NCBI GenBank assembly: GCA_023428205.1
Contig: JAEYZB010000186.1
Coordinates: 1-5,748 of the forward strand
Length of the DNA stretch: 5,748 nucleotides
DNA from: Bacteroidota bacterium
GTDB taxonomy: Bacteria; Bacteroidota; Bacteroidia; Chitinophagales; LD1
Reading direction: 5' to 3'
The first letter of the stretch is position 1. Every line of letters starts with the position of its first letter. Shown here one piece after another: positions 1-5,337 of this stretch. A program made the position numbers and the translations under genes. The notes under the pieces are model-generated. The model had not been told where the DNA came from. It saw only the letters and a list, made by a program, of their open reading frames with translations, and did no database searches.

Positions 1-221
1 GGGCTTGTATTAAGTTATCGGAAATTAACCAAGACGTTTTTTCTTCCTCTGATAAAACAATAATTTTCCCGGTTGATAATAAATGGGGAAAGCAAGGTTG
101 GACAATAATAGAAATGAATAAAGTAAACAAGGAGTTATTTATTGACGCATTAACAACAGCCTATTGCGAAGTAGCACCCAAAAAACTTGCAGAACAAATT
201 AGACCAAATGACAACGAATAG
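1..221 (+). CDS. MmcQ/YjbR-family protein, 3' end (5' truncated by window)
   Basis: The first complete codon in frame starts at base 3, and the frame is open to a TAG at 219-221, giving 72 C-terminal residues. The stretch KWGKQGWTIIEMNKV followed by ALTTAYCEVAPKKLAEQ matches the C-terminal signature I know from MmcQ/YjbR (PF04237-type) proteins: a W-G-x-x-G-W/C-T strand, then a helix ending in VAPKKL. These are small, usually 110-130 residue, CyaY-like-fold proteins. They are often annotated as DNA-binding, but their biochemical role is not established. About 40 percent of the gene lies outside the window, so the start and promoter cannot be seen. It converges on the thioredoxin-like gene with a hairpin in between. 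Family assignment is fairly sure; function is unknown. Confidence 0.8.
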   Translation, partial: ACIKLSEINQDVFSSSDKTIIFPVDNKWGKQGWTIIEMNKVNKELFIDALTTAYCEVAPKKLAEQIRPNDNE

Positions 222-320
222 ACAAGGTCGAGTAGGTAAAAGGGAATTCCCGCAATCGTGCATGCATGGGCGAAGCCGTACTTGCGTGTAAAATTTGCTC
301 GTTTTTTTCACCCATTTCAA

Positions 321-365
321 AATTAAAAATGGCGGCTTTGAAAATCTCAGCCGCCATTTTTAATT
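321..365. terminator. Bidirectional intrinsic terminator between convergent genes
   Basis: A perfect 17-bp stem (arms 321-337 and 349-365) carries a GGCGGCT/AGCCGCC core flanked by A/T runs, with an 11-nt loop. The A and T runs inside the arms supply a U-tract in either direction. It lies about 100 nt after the + strand stop at 221 and 18 nt past the stop of the minus-strand gene ending at 383, so it suits both genes. The last 12 bases of the right arm (354-365) are repeated at 368-379, which offers a second, shorter pairing partner for the left arm. Confidence 0.88.
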
Positions 366-382
366 CTCCATTTTTAATTGTG

Positions 383-1855
383 TCAGTGCGCTTCCGTTTC
401 TTTGTCCTCGATTAAAGGCGCGGAGTTTTTCGGAATGTAAGTCGGGTCAATTTCGTGTTTAATGAAATCTTCAATGTTTTCTACCCCGATGCGTTTCGCT
501 TTGATGCGTTTTTCGCTATCCAGAATGTAGAGCTGCGGAGTGCTTTGAATATCCCACTCATAGCGGAAATTATCGCGGTGATATGGGTCAGCCACATTTA
601 TCCAATCCAATTTATGCTCATTCAGGAAAGCCGTCCATTTATCCATTTCGGCAATATCAAAAATACCTACACTGTACACTTCCACGTCAATCCCTTCCGC
701 TTTCAGTTTATGATAGAGTTCTATCAACTTCGGAATTTCTTTTTTGCAATGCCTGCAATCCGGATCCCAAAACGCAACAATCGTAAAACGGTTTTTCAAA
801 TCGTATAAATTTCTGTATTGTTTCAAGGTAGAATCTGCCAAATTCAAATTGCGCGCTTTTTTACCAATCAAAAGCGGTTCTAAAATTTTACCGCGCTCTA
901 CAATTTTGTATAGCTGAACGGTATCCACCCAAGGGGTATAACCTTTCGCGTAATAGTTATTCACCAAATGCGTGTACACCGCGTCAAAACCCATCACTTT
1001 GGACTTTGCCATTTCATTCAGCATATATACCAACGAATAGCGAAATAAATCTTCCTTTGGATTCATTTTTGCCAAAAACTCATCTCCGTTTTTGATGAGC
1101 GAATCAGGTATCTGCACAATAGTGCGTGTGTAGAACTGCGCAAGTTTATTGTGAAATATCGGTGTGCGGATAAAATTCGGGTCATTCAAATCCAAGTTAT
1201 CCCAATAGTGTGCTTTGTAAAAACGCCATTGCCAAGCTGAATCCAGCAACACGCCTTTTTCATCGCGCGGTCCGTCTTTCGGCATGTCTATGTCTCGCAT
1301 AGCTCTCAGCAGTTTTGAATAAAACAAATTCGGGTTGTTTTTTTCGATAGATAAACGATGTGCCTTTATTTCCCCTTCTATCGCTTGCAGCTGATTTTTA
1401 GCGGCTTCTTTTTGTGCATCGTTTGTTGCGCTTCGGTATTCCGCGTTGTATTTATCAATGTCTTTGCGCTTTTTGCTCAGAAACACCATGTCTTGATAAA
1501 ACCAGGAGTTCTCCACGGACTGCTCTATTTTAATACTTCCCGCCAAGTCTGCCGTGTCGGTACTTGTTATCACTATTTTCGGTTCGTTTACGATAAACTC
1601 AAAATAGCGGTTACCGAGAGCAGGAAATACCCCTAAATAAATTCCCGTTGGCAAAAGCGTGTCTAACTTAATGTGACAGACTCCGTTTTTATCAAGGTCA
1701 AATGTGTCTTTGATGTACTGCTTATCGCCATAATAGTTGGCGAGAACAAACTTCGTTCCGGCAAGTTGCTTTACGGTGATTTTGATTTCTGTTCCTTTCC
1801 CTGCAAAAGTTTGAAGTGTCAGTGCCGATAAAATCAGCAAAAAGAAATTGCGCAT
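383..1855 (-). CDS. Exported TlpA-like thiol-disulfide oxidoreductase with DUF5106-type domain
   Basis: Predicted 490-residue periplasmic thioredoxin-like protein that exchanges or reduces disulfides; its partner is unknown. I start it at the ATG at 1853-1855 because MRNFFLLILSALTLQTFA is a good signal peptide (likely cleavage near A18) with no lipobox Cys. A promoter -7 box also lies 25 nt upstream of that ATG, so a longer reading to 1933 would begin ahead of the promoter. Domains, by family resemblance: a beta-rich DUF4369-like N-terminal part (about 22-105), a charged probably coiled helix (about 130-170), a DUF5106-like helical region (about 175-325, including RTPIFHNKL and VMGFDAVYTHLV), and a thioredoxin/TlpA fold (about 330-470). 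The active site is WDPDCRHC, with Cys367 and Cys370, and the cis-Pro is Pro440 in STPQLYILD. All key redox residues are present. Such proteins are abundant in Bacteroidota. It lies downstream of rlmI on the same strand but has its own promoter. Confidence 0.9.
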   Translation of the reverse strand: MRNFFLLILSALTLQTFAGKGTEIKITVKQLAGTKFVLANYYGDKQYIKDTFDLDKNGVCHIKLDTLLPTGIYLGVFPALGNRYFEFIVNEPKIVITSTDTADLAGSIKIEQSVENSWFYQDMVFLSKKRKDIDKYNAEYRSATNDAQKEAAKNQLQAIEGEIKAHRLSIEKNNPNLFYSKLLRAMRDIDMPKDGPRDEKGVLLDSAWQWRFYKAHYWDNLDLNDPNFIRTPIFHNKLAQFYTRTIVQIPDSLIKNGDEFLAKMNPKEDLFRYSLVYMLNEMAKSKVMGFDAVYTHLVNNYYAKGYTPWVDTVQLYKIVERGKILEPLLIGKKARNLNLADSTLKQYRNLYDLKNRFTIVAFWDPDCRHCKKEIPKLIELYHKLKAEGIDVEVYSVGIFDIAEMDKWTAFLNEHKLDWINVADPYHRDNFRYEWDIQSTPQLYILDSEKRIKAKRIGVENIEDFIKHEIDPTYIPKNSAPLIEDKETEAH

Positions 1856-1880
1856 GTGCTTAAATGAATTTTGTATTTGA

Positions 1881-1888
1881 CAAATATA
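1881..1888 (-). promoter_or_regulatory. Bacteroidota-type -7 promoter element for the TlpA-like gene
   Basis: On the minus strand this reads TATATTTG, a full match to the Bacteroidota -7 consensus TAnnTTTG. It ends 25 nt before the ATG at 1855, which gives a short leader of roughly 20 nt. No clear TTTG -33 box is found about 19-21 bp upstream, so the match rests on the -7 element and its position. The leader is A/T-rich with no Shine-Dalgarno motif, as is normal in this phylum. Confidence 0.6.
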
Positions 1889-1948
1889 ATGCTGTAGATG
1901 TATTGATGTGATTTTTATTGAGAAAGGTTGCAAAAAATGCTCTAAATT

Positions 1949-3130
1949 TTAGTTAATCAACAGCACCAATCCTTTCAGATAATTCCCTTCCGGATGAAAA
2001 ATATTTACGGGGTGGTCGGCAGGCTGCGTCAGTTGATGTAAAATGCGAACCGTACGTCCGGCCTCAATTGCAGCGGCTGTCACCGCACCTTTAAATAAAT
2101 CGTAAGTAACTACTTGCGAACAGGAAAACGTAAATAAAATGCCGCCCGATTTTATCTTTTTCAAAGCCGCTAAATTTAATCGCTGATAGGCTTGCAACGC
2201 GTGGTGACGAGCTGAAATGTTTTTCGCAAAGGCGGGCGGGTCGAGCACGATAATATCAAAATCGTTTGTTTCCACTGTTTTCAGATAGTCAAAAACATCT
2301 TCCGCGTGTGACGTGCTCGTTTTTTCGACCCCATTCAATTTTATATTTTCATCGGTGAGCGCAATCGCTTTTTCGGAGGAATCCACCGAAACCACTTTCG
2401 TTGCACCAGCATTTGCGGCATACACCGAAAAGCCACCCGTGTAACAAAAGGTATTCAACACACTTTTCCCTTTCGCGTAGTGTGCCAGAAGCTTTCTGTT
2501 GTCGCGTTGGTCAATAAAGAAACCCGTTTTTTGTCCATTGATAAAGTCAATTTTAAACGTGTGGTTGTTTTCTTTCACCAATACATTTTCCGCATTGCCA
2601 TAAAGAAATCCGTCTTTCGCCAAAACGTTGTTTTTCGGCAATGTGTTCGTGCTTTTATTGTAAACGGCCTGTAATTTTTTGCCATAAATTTCCTGCAAAC
2701 ACATTGCAACAAGCTCCGCTTGCTTCGCCATGAAAAACGAATGCGCCTGAATAACCGCTACACCATTGTAAAAATCAATAATCAATCCCGGCAAACCATC
2801 GCCTTCGGCATGCACCAAACGGTACGCAGTCGTTTCTTCGCTATTCGTAAACCCAACCATCGTGCGGGCATTGAAGGCTTGTTGGAGTTTTTCGCGGAAT
2901 AAATCCTCTAAACTTTTAATCTTCTGAAACGACAAAACCCGTACCGCAATATTGCTTTCGGTGTAATAACCAATTGCCAGAAAATTGCCGCGCGCATCGG
3001 TTACTTCTACCAATTCGTCATTTTTCACATCCGGTTCTTTCGCTTTGATGGCTCCTGAAAAAATCCAAGGGTGAAAGCGCAGAATGGCGTCCGTTTTCCC
3101 TTTATGAATAACAACTTTTGGTAACTGCAT
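1949..3130 (-). CDS. rlmI: RlmI-like class I SAM-dependent 23S rRNA (cytosine-5) methyltransferase
   Basis: 393 residues, close to the roughly 396 of E. coli RlmI, which methylates C1962 of 23S rRNA at C5. Visible parts: an N-terminal PUA-like RNA-binding domain (about 1-75, with HPWIFSGAI), a central linker domain, then a Rossmann methyltransferase (about 190-393). Motifs: KTGFFIDQRDNR before motif I; SAM-binding NTFCYTGGFSVYAA (226-239); the acidic end of the second strand in VVSVDSS; DPPAFAK (297-303); and FTFSCSQ with Cys337 as candidate catalytic cysteine. The C-terminal ADHPVNIFHPEGNYLKG closely resembles the E. coli RlmI tail. The ATG at 3128-3130 gives MQLPKVVIHKGK, a natural PUA start. 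It is intact and acts in the cytoplasm on the ribosome. It is divergent from the decarboxylase operon. Family is secure; the exact target base in this phylum is inferred from E. coli. Confidence 0.9.
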   Translation of the reverse strand: MQLPKVVIHKGKTDAILRFHPWIFSGAIKAKEPDVKNDELVEVTDARGNFLAIGYYTESNIAVRVLSFQKIKSLEDLFREKLQQAFNARTMVGFTNSEETTAYRLVHAEGDGLPGLIIDFYNGVAVIQAHSFFMAKQAELVAMCLQEIYGKKLQAVYNKSTNTLPKNNVLAKDGFLYGNAENVLVKENNHTFKIDFINGQKTGFFIDQRDNRKLLAHYAKGKSVLNTFCYTGGFSVYAANAGATKVVSVDSSEKAIALTDENIKLNGVEKTSTSHAEDVFDYLKTVETNDFDIIVLDPPAFAKNISARHHALQAYQRLNLAALKKIKSGGILFTFSCSQVVTYDLFKGAVTAAAIEAGRTVRILHQLTQPADHPVNIFHPEGNYLKGLVLLIN

Positions 3131-3134
3131 GGAT

Positions 3135-3166
3135 GATTAAACTATTTGACGATTAGATAATTTGAC
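3135..3166. repeat. Two tandem 16-bp units next to the rlmI start
   Basis: Units GATTAAACTATTTGAC (3135-3150) and GATTAGATAATTTGAC (3151-3166) match at 13 of 16 positions; GATAAAC then follows as a possible third, decayed start. Inside them ATTTGACGAT occurs exactly twice, at 3144-3153 and 3160-3169. They sit 5-36 bp upstream of the rlmI ATG, hence in its probable leader. Confidence 0.7.
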
Positions 3167-3181
3167 GATAAACTTTCGGCT

Positions 3182-3214
3182 CAAAGTAACGACTTTTAGC
3201 GACATTATCCCAAT
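3182..3214 (-). promoter_or_regulatory. Possible rlmI promoter
   Basis: The minus strand reads TTACTTTG (3182-3189), one base off TAnnTTTG. A 21-bp spacer separates it from ATTG (3211-3214), which matches three of four positions of the TTTG -33 box. It lies about 50 bp upstream of the rlmI ATG. The match is imperfect and could be chance. Confidence 0.3.
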
Positions 3215-3253
3215 TCTTGGAGAAGCATTAGAGTGCTTTTTTTTGAATACCAT

Positions 3254-3291
3254 ACTTAATTCACATCTTTATCGTGCCTTGTGATTTAAGT
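3254..3291. repeat. 12-bp inverted repeat with 14-nt loop
   Basis: Arms ACTTAATTCACA (3254-3265) and TGTGATTTAAGT (3280-3291) pair at 11 of 12 positions around a 14-nt loop. There is no trailing T-run, so it is not an obvious terminator. It lies 11 bp from the 26-bp palindrome and may be part of the same regulatory block. Confidence 0.6.
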
Positions 3292-3301
3292 TACTTTAAA
3301 A

Positions 3302-3327
3302 AATAGTGGATAAATTTATCCACTATT
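3302..3327. promoter_or_regulatory. Perfect 26-bp palindrome, candidate operator
   Basis: The left half AATAGTGGATAAA (3302-3314) is followed immediately by its exact reverse complement (3315-3327), with no loop. A loopless, A/T-centred perfect palindrome in a divergent promoter region fits a dimeric-regulator site better than a hairpin. On the minus strand it is followed by six Ts, so a weak terminator reading cannot be excluded. The binding protein is unknown. The half-site does not look like TTGAT (FNR) or TGTGA (CRP). Confidence 0.55.
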
Positions 3328-3400
3328 AAATATTTATATTTATCTTTATCCAAGCCAAAAGGGGGCATGTGTTTTCAGAGTCGTATGAATATGGTATAAG

Positions 3401-3470
3401 GGCATCTATCTACATCCACAGGATAATTGTTTCGTGATAGAAAAATGGGGTTAAAAATGTAGCCGATGCC
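3401..3470. repeat. Bulged long-range inverted repeat upstream of the decarboxylase
   Basis: GGCATC (3401-3406) pairs with GATGCC (3465-3470), and CTACAT (3410-3415) pairs with ATGTAG (3457-3462). A 3-by-2-nt internal loop separates the two helices, and the apical loop is 41 nt. If transcribed it would make a 12-bp bulged stem ending 39 nt before the start codon at 3510. Function unknown; chance pairing is possible. Confidence 0.4.
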
Positions 3471-3489
3471 ATAGAAATTAGAGCAAGAA

Positions 3490-3502
3490 TTGACAACATC
3501 AA
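3490..3502. promoter_or_regulatory. TTGA-N5-TCAA dyad, candidate Crp/Fnr-type site
   Basis: The sequence TTGACAACATCAA has TTGA/TCAA half-sites as in FNR boxes, but with five bases between them rather than the six of TTGAT-N4-ATCAA. It ends 7 nt before the decarboxylase ATG. The operon's own regulator has an FNR-like recognition helix, so autoregulation is conceivable. Spacing and position argue for caution. Confidence 0.25.
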
Positions 3503-3509
3503 ACTATAT

Positions 3510-4760
3510 ATGAAGTTTTGGAAAAAAATAAGTCAGCAGGAATGCAGCGAGTATATAGACAAAGCGTTAAGCAACAACGTTGATTTCAATAAACGTATAA
3601 GTCTAGGTATTCCCGCTTCAAAATTAGACGGAAGAGTTTTTTCCGGACAGGCTTCTTTTCTGAAAGACGCTCCATTTCTCAGAACTATTGTTCAAAATCC
3701 GAATCATATCGGCTGTCATACTTTGTCCGAATCGGAAGTGTTTTTTAAAGGAACGCAACAAATAGAGCGAGAACTCATTGAACTGATTGCCGTAGATATT
3801 TTTAAAGCGCAACAGGGGCAAACTGATGGATATGTCGCTGCGGGTGGAACGGAAGCCAACCTGCAAGCTGTCTGGATTTATCGTAATTATTTTATTCAAA
3901 ATTTTGATGCCAAACACAGCGAAATAGCCATACTTGCTTCACAGGACACACATTATTCAGTAATGAAAGCCGCTAACCTGATGAATTTGGAACATCTTAC
4001 GGTTCCTGTGCAGGAAGACACTCGCATCATAGATGAAGCGCGGCTTGACCACATAGTAAACGAAGCAAAACAAAGAGGGAAAAAGTATTTTATCGTGCTG
4101 TGTAATGTGGCGACCACTATGTTCGGTTCCGTTGATAATCCTGATGTGTATGTGCGTTGTCTTACAAAACATAATACTCCATTCAAACTTCATTTAGACG
4201 CAGCTTTCGGAGGATTTATTTATCCTATTATACAACCCGAAAACAATGTAAATTTTGACAATAAACACGTTAGTTCGATTACACTTGATGCACATAAAAT
4301 GCTGCAAGCTCCATACGGCACAGGCATATTCTTAACACGAAAAGGACTGATGCAATACGTTTTTACCAAAGAGGCGAGTTATGTGAATGGCATGGATATT
4401 ACCTTATCCGGTAGTCGTTCGGGAGCAAATGCTATTGCTGTATGGATGATACTGGCGGCTTATGGTCCTCACGACTGGCGCGAAAAGCTGAATATGCTGC
4501 TTTACAGAACCACATGGGCTTGTAAACAATTAGATGAAATTGGGGTAAAATACTACAGAAATCCATCACTAAACATTATCGCGATTAAAGCGGAATACGT
4601 TCCTCCACAATTGGCTTCCATGTATGGATTAGTTCCTAATGCCCATCACGGAGCAAAGTGGTATAAAATTGTAGTGATGGAGCACGTAGAAGATAAGCAT
4701 TTACAACTTTTCTTCGATGAAATTAAAAAATACAGTAAAGTGTATGCAGATAGACTATGA
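3510..4760 (+). CDS. PLP-dependent group II amino-acid decarboxylase
   Basis: 416-residue cytoplasmic enzyme of the group II (Glu/Tyr/His/aromatic) PLP decarboxylase family, predicted to remove CO2 from an amino acid. Landmarks: GGTEANLQAV (phosphate-binding loop, 112-121); HYS at 148-150, whose His would stack on the PLP ring; HLDAAFGG with Asp230 for the pyridine nitrogen; and SITLDAHKMLQAPYG with Lys263 as Schiff-base lysine. It is shorter than typical GadB (about 466) and lacks an obvious GadB-type C-terminal tail, being closer in size to MfnA or bacterial histidine decarboxylases. I cannot name the substrate. The ATG at 3510 is the only plausible start: the frame stays open upstream to a TAG at 3438 but has no ATG, GTG or TTG. 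It overlaps the next gene by 17 nt, implying translational coupling to a Crp/Fnr regulator. No amino-acid antiporter is visible beside it, so an acid-resistance role is not supported. Confidence 0.87.
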   Translation: MKFWKKISQQECSEYIDKALSNNVDFNKRISLGIPASKLDGRVFSGQASFLKDAPFLRTIVQNPNHIGCHTLSESEVFFKGTQQIERELIELIAVDIFKAQQGQTDGYVAAGGTEANLQAVWIYRNYFIQNFDAKHSEIAILASQDTHYSVMKAANLMNLEHLTVPVQEDTRIIDEARLDHIVNEAKQRGKKYFIVLCNVATTMFGSVDNPDVYVRCLTKHNTPFKLHLDAAFGGFIYPIIQPENNVNFDNKHVSSITLDAHKMLQAPYGTGIFLTRKGLMQYVFTKEASYVNGMDITLSGSRSGANAIAVWMILAAYGPHDWREKLNMLLYRTTWACKQLDEIGVKYYRNPSLNIIAIKAEYVPPQLASMYGLVPNAHHGAKWYKIVVMEHVEDKHLQLFFDEIKKYSKVYADRL

Positions 4761-5337
4761 CATATTAATTGCCTACGGTGGCGTAGCCAAGAAAATACAA
4801 AAAGGTGAAATTTTGTTTCGGGAAGGAAATATGCCGCGCTTCTATTATCAGTTGGTGGAAGGAAGCGTGAAATTATTCTCAACCGATACAGACGGAAAAG
4901 AATTAGTACTAGGAGTATTTAATGCCGGGCAAAGTTTTGGCGAACCACCGTTATTACTTGACAAACCCTACCCGATTGCGGCACAGGCAACTACTGCCGG
5001 AGTTATAGTGAAAATAGATAAAACAAAATTGTTGCAAATTTTGAAAGATTATCCTGACATTTATGTCAAACTGCTTTACACGTTTGCAGAACGTATATAT
5101 AATAATACTTCTACTGCGCGAATATCGGTTTGTCTGGCTCCTGAAGAAAAAATCATACGGTTTCTCAAATGGAAAAAAGACACTGGATATATATTAAAAG
5201 GCGAGCCTGTTCCGTTTACCCGCCAGCAAATAGCAAATTTTATAGGAATACGGGTAGAAACGGTAATACGAACACTTAACCGGATGTGTAAAGAAGGCAA
5301 AGTAAAAATTATTAATCACAAACTATATTGCATATAA
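4744..5337 (+). CDS. Crp/Fnr-family transcriptional regulator
   Basis: 197-residue DNA-binding regulator. I choose the ATG at 4744 (MQIDYDILIAYGG), which fits the usual N-terminus of Bacteroidota homologues. An in-frame ATG at 4717 would add nine residues and deepen the overlap with the decarboxylase from 17 to 44 nt. Domains: cNMP-like beta-barrel (about 14-105), dimerisation helix (about 105-130), winged HTH (about 134-190). FGE is kept (65-67), but the Arg-Ser/Thr-Ala that contacts cAMP phosphate is replaced by YPIAAQA, so cAMP binding is unlikely. The only cysteines (130, 182, 196) do not form an FNR-type Fe-S cluster. The recognition helix RVETVIRTLNRM has Val171, Glu172 and Arg176 where FNR has V-E-T-x-x-R, predicting TTGA-type half-sites. 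The signal is unknown; haem, NO or redox is possible. Its stop touches the next start codon. Confidence 0.9.
   Translation: MQIDYDILIAYGGVAKKIQKGEILFREGNMPRFYYQLVEGSVKLFSTDTDGKELVLGVFNAGQSFGEPPLLLDKPYPIAAQATTAGVIVKIDKTKLLQILKDYPDIYVKLLYTFAERIYNNTSTARISVCLAPEEKIIRFLKWKKDTGYILKGEPVPFTRQQIANFIGIRVETVIRTLNRMCKEGKVKIINHKLYCI

Larger units (their letters stand above)
3131..3509. other. Divergent intergenic region, no gene, several inverted repeats
   Basis: 379 bp between the divergent starts of rlmI (3130) and the decarboxylase (3510). I find no credible coding sequence on either strand. The A/T-rich core (about 3285-3350) and the repeats listed separately suggest promoter and operator DNA for both directions. 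No full TAnnTTTG match is seen on the + strand. The closest are two overlapping TAnnTTTA octamers at 3335-3342 and 3341-3348, so the decarboxylase promoter stays unassigned. Confidence 0.6.

Noticed and set aside
455..808. Open frames of 60-117 codons antisense to the TlpA-like gene, with similar ones over rlmI, the decarboxylase and the regulator.
   Set aside because: They lie wholly opposite well-supported genes, have low-complexity aromatic-rich translations and show no recognisable motif or start context.
1930..1952. Short symmetric bits (GCA-A5-TGC, CTAAA-T-TTTAG) after the rlmI stop as a terminator.
   Set aside because: Stems of 3-5 bp with loops too short or no proper U-tract; too weak to call.
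3135..3169. Short direct repeats considered as a CRISPR array.
   Set aside because: Units are 16 bp, directly tandem and imperfect, with no spacers and no cas gene.
3223..3244. Small hairpin (AAGCA/TGCTT) followed by eight Ts, terminator-like on the + strand.
   Set aside because: No + strand gene lies upstream of it within the window region (rlmI reads the other way), and the stem is only five A/T-rich pairs. Probably chance, or a relic.
3205..3420. Several near matches to the DnaA box TTATCCACA, including both halves of the 26-bp palindrome.
   Set aside because: None is an exact 9-mer, there is no dnaA, dnaN or similar neighbour, and no ordered box array. Not called as an origin.
3441..3509. 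In-frame upstream extension of the decarboxylase (23 open codons after a TAG at 3438).
   Set aside because: It contains no ATG, GTG or TTG in frame, and the N-terminus from 3510 already looks complete for the family.
4717..4743. Earlier in-frame ATG for the Crp/Fnr regulator.
   Set aside because: It would add nine residues lying inside the decarboxylase tail; the ATG at 4744 gives the N-terminus expected for the family.
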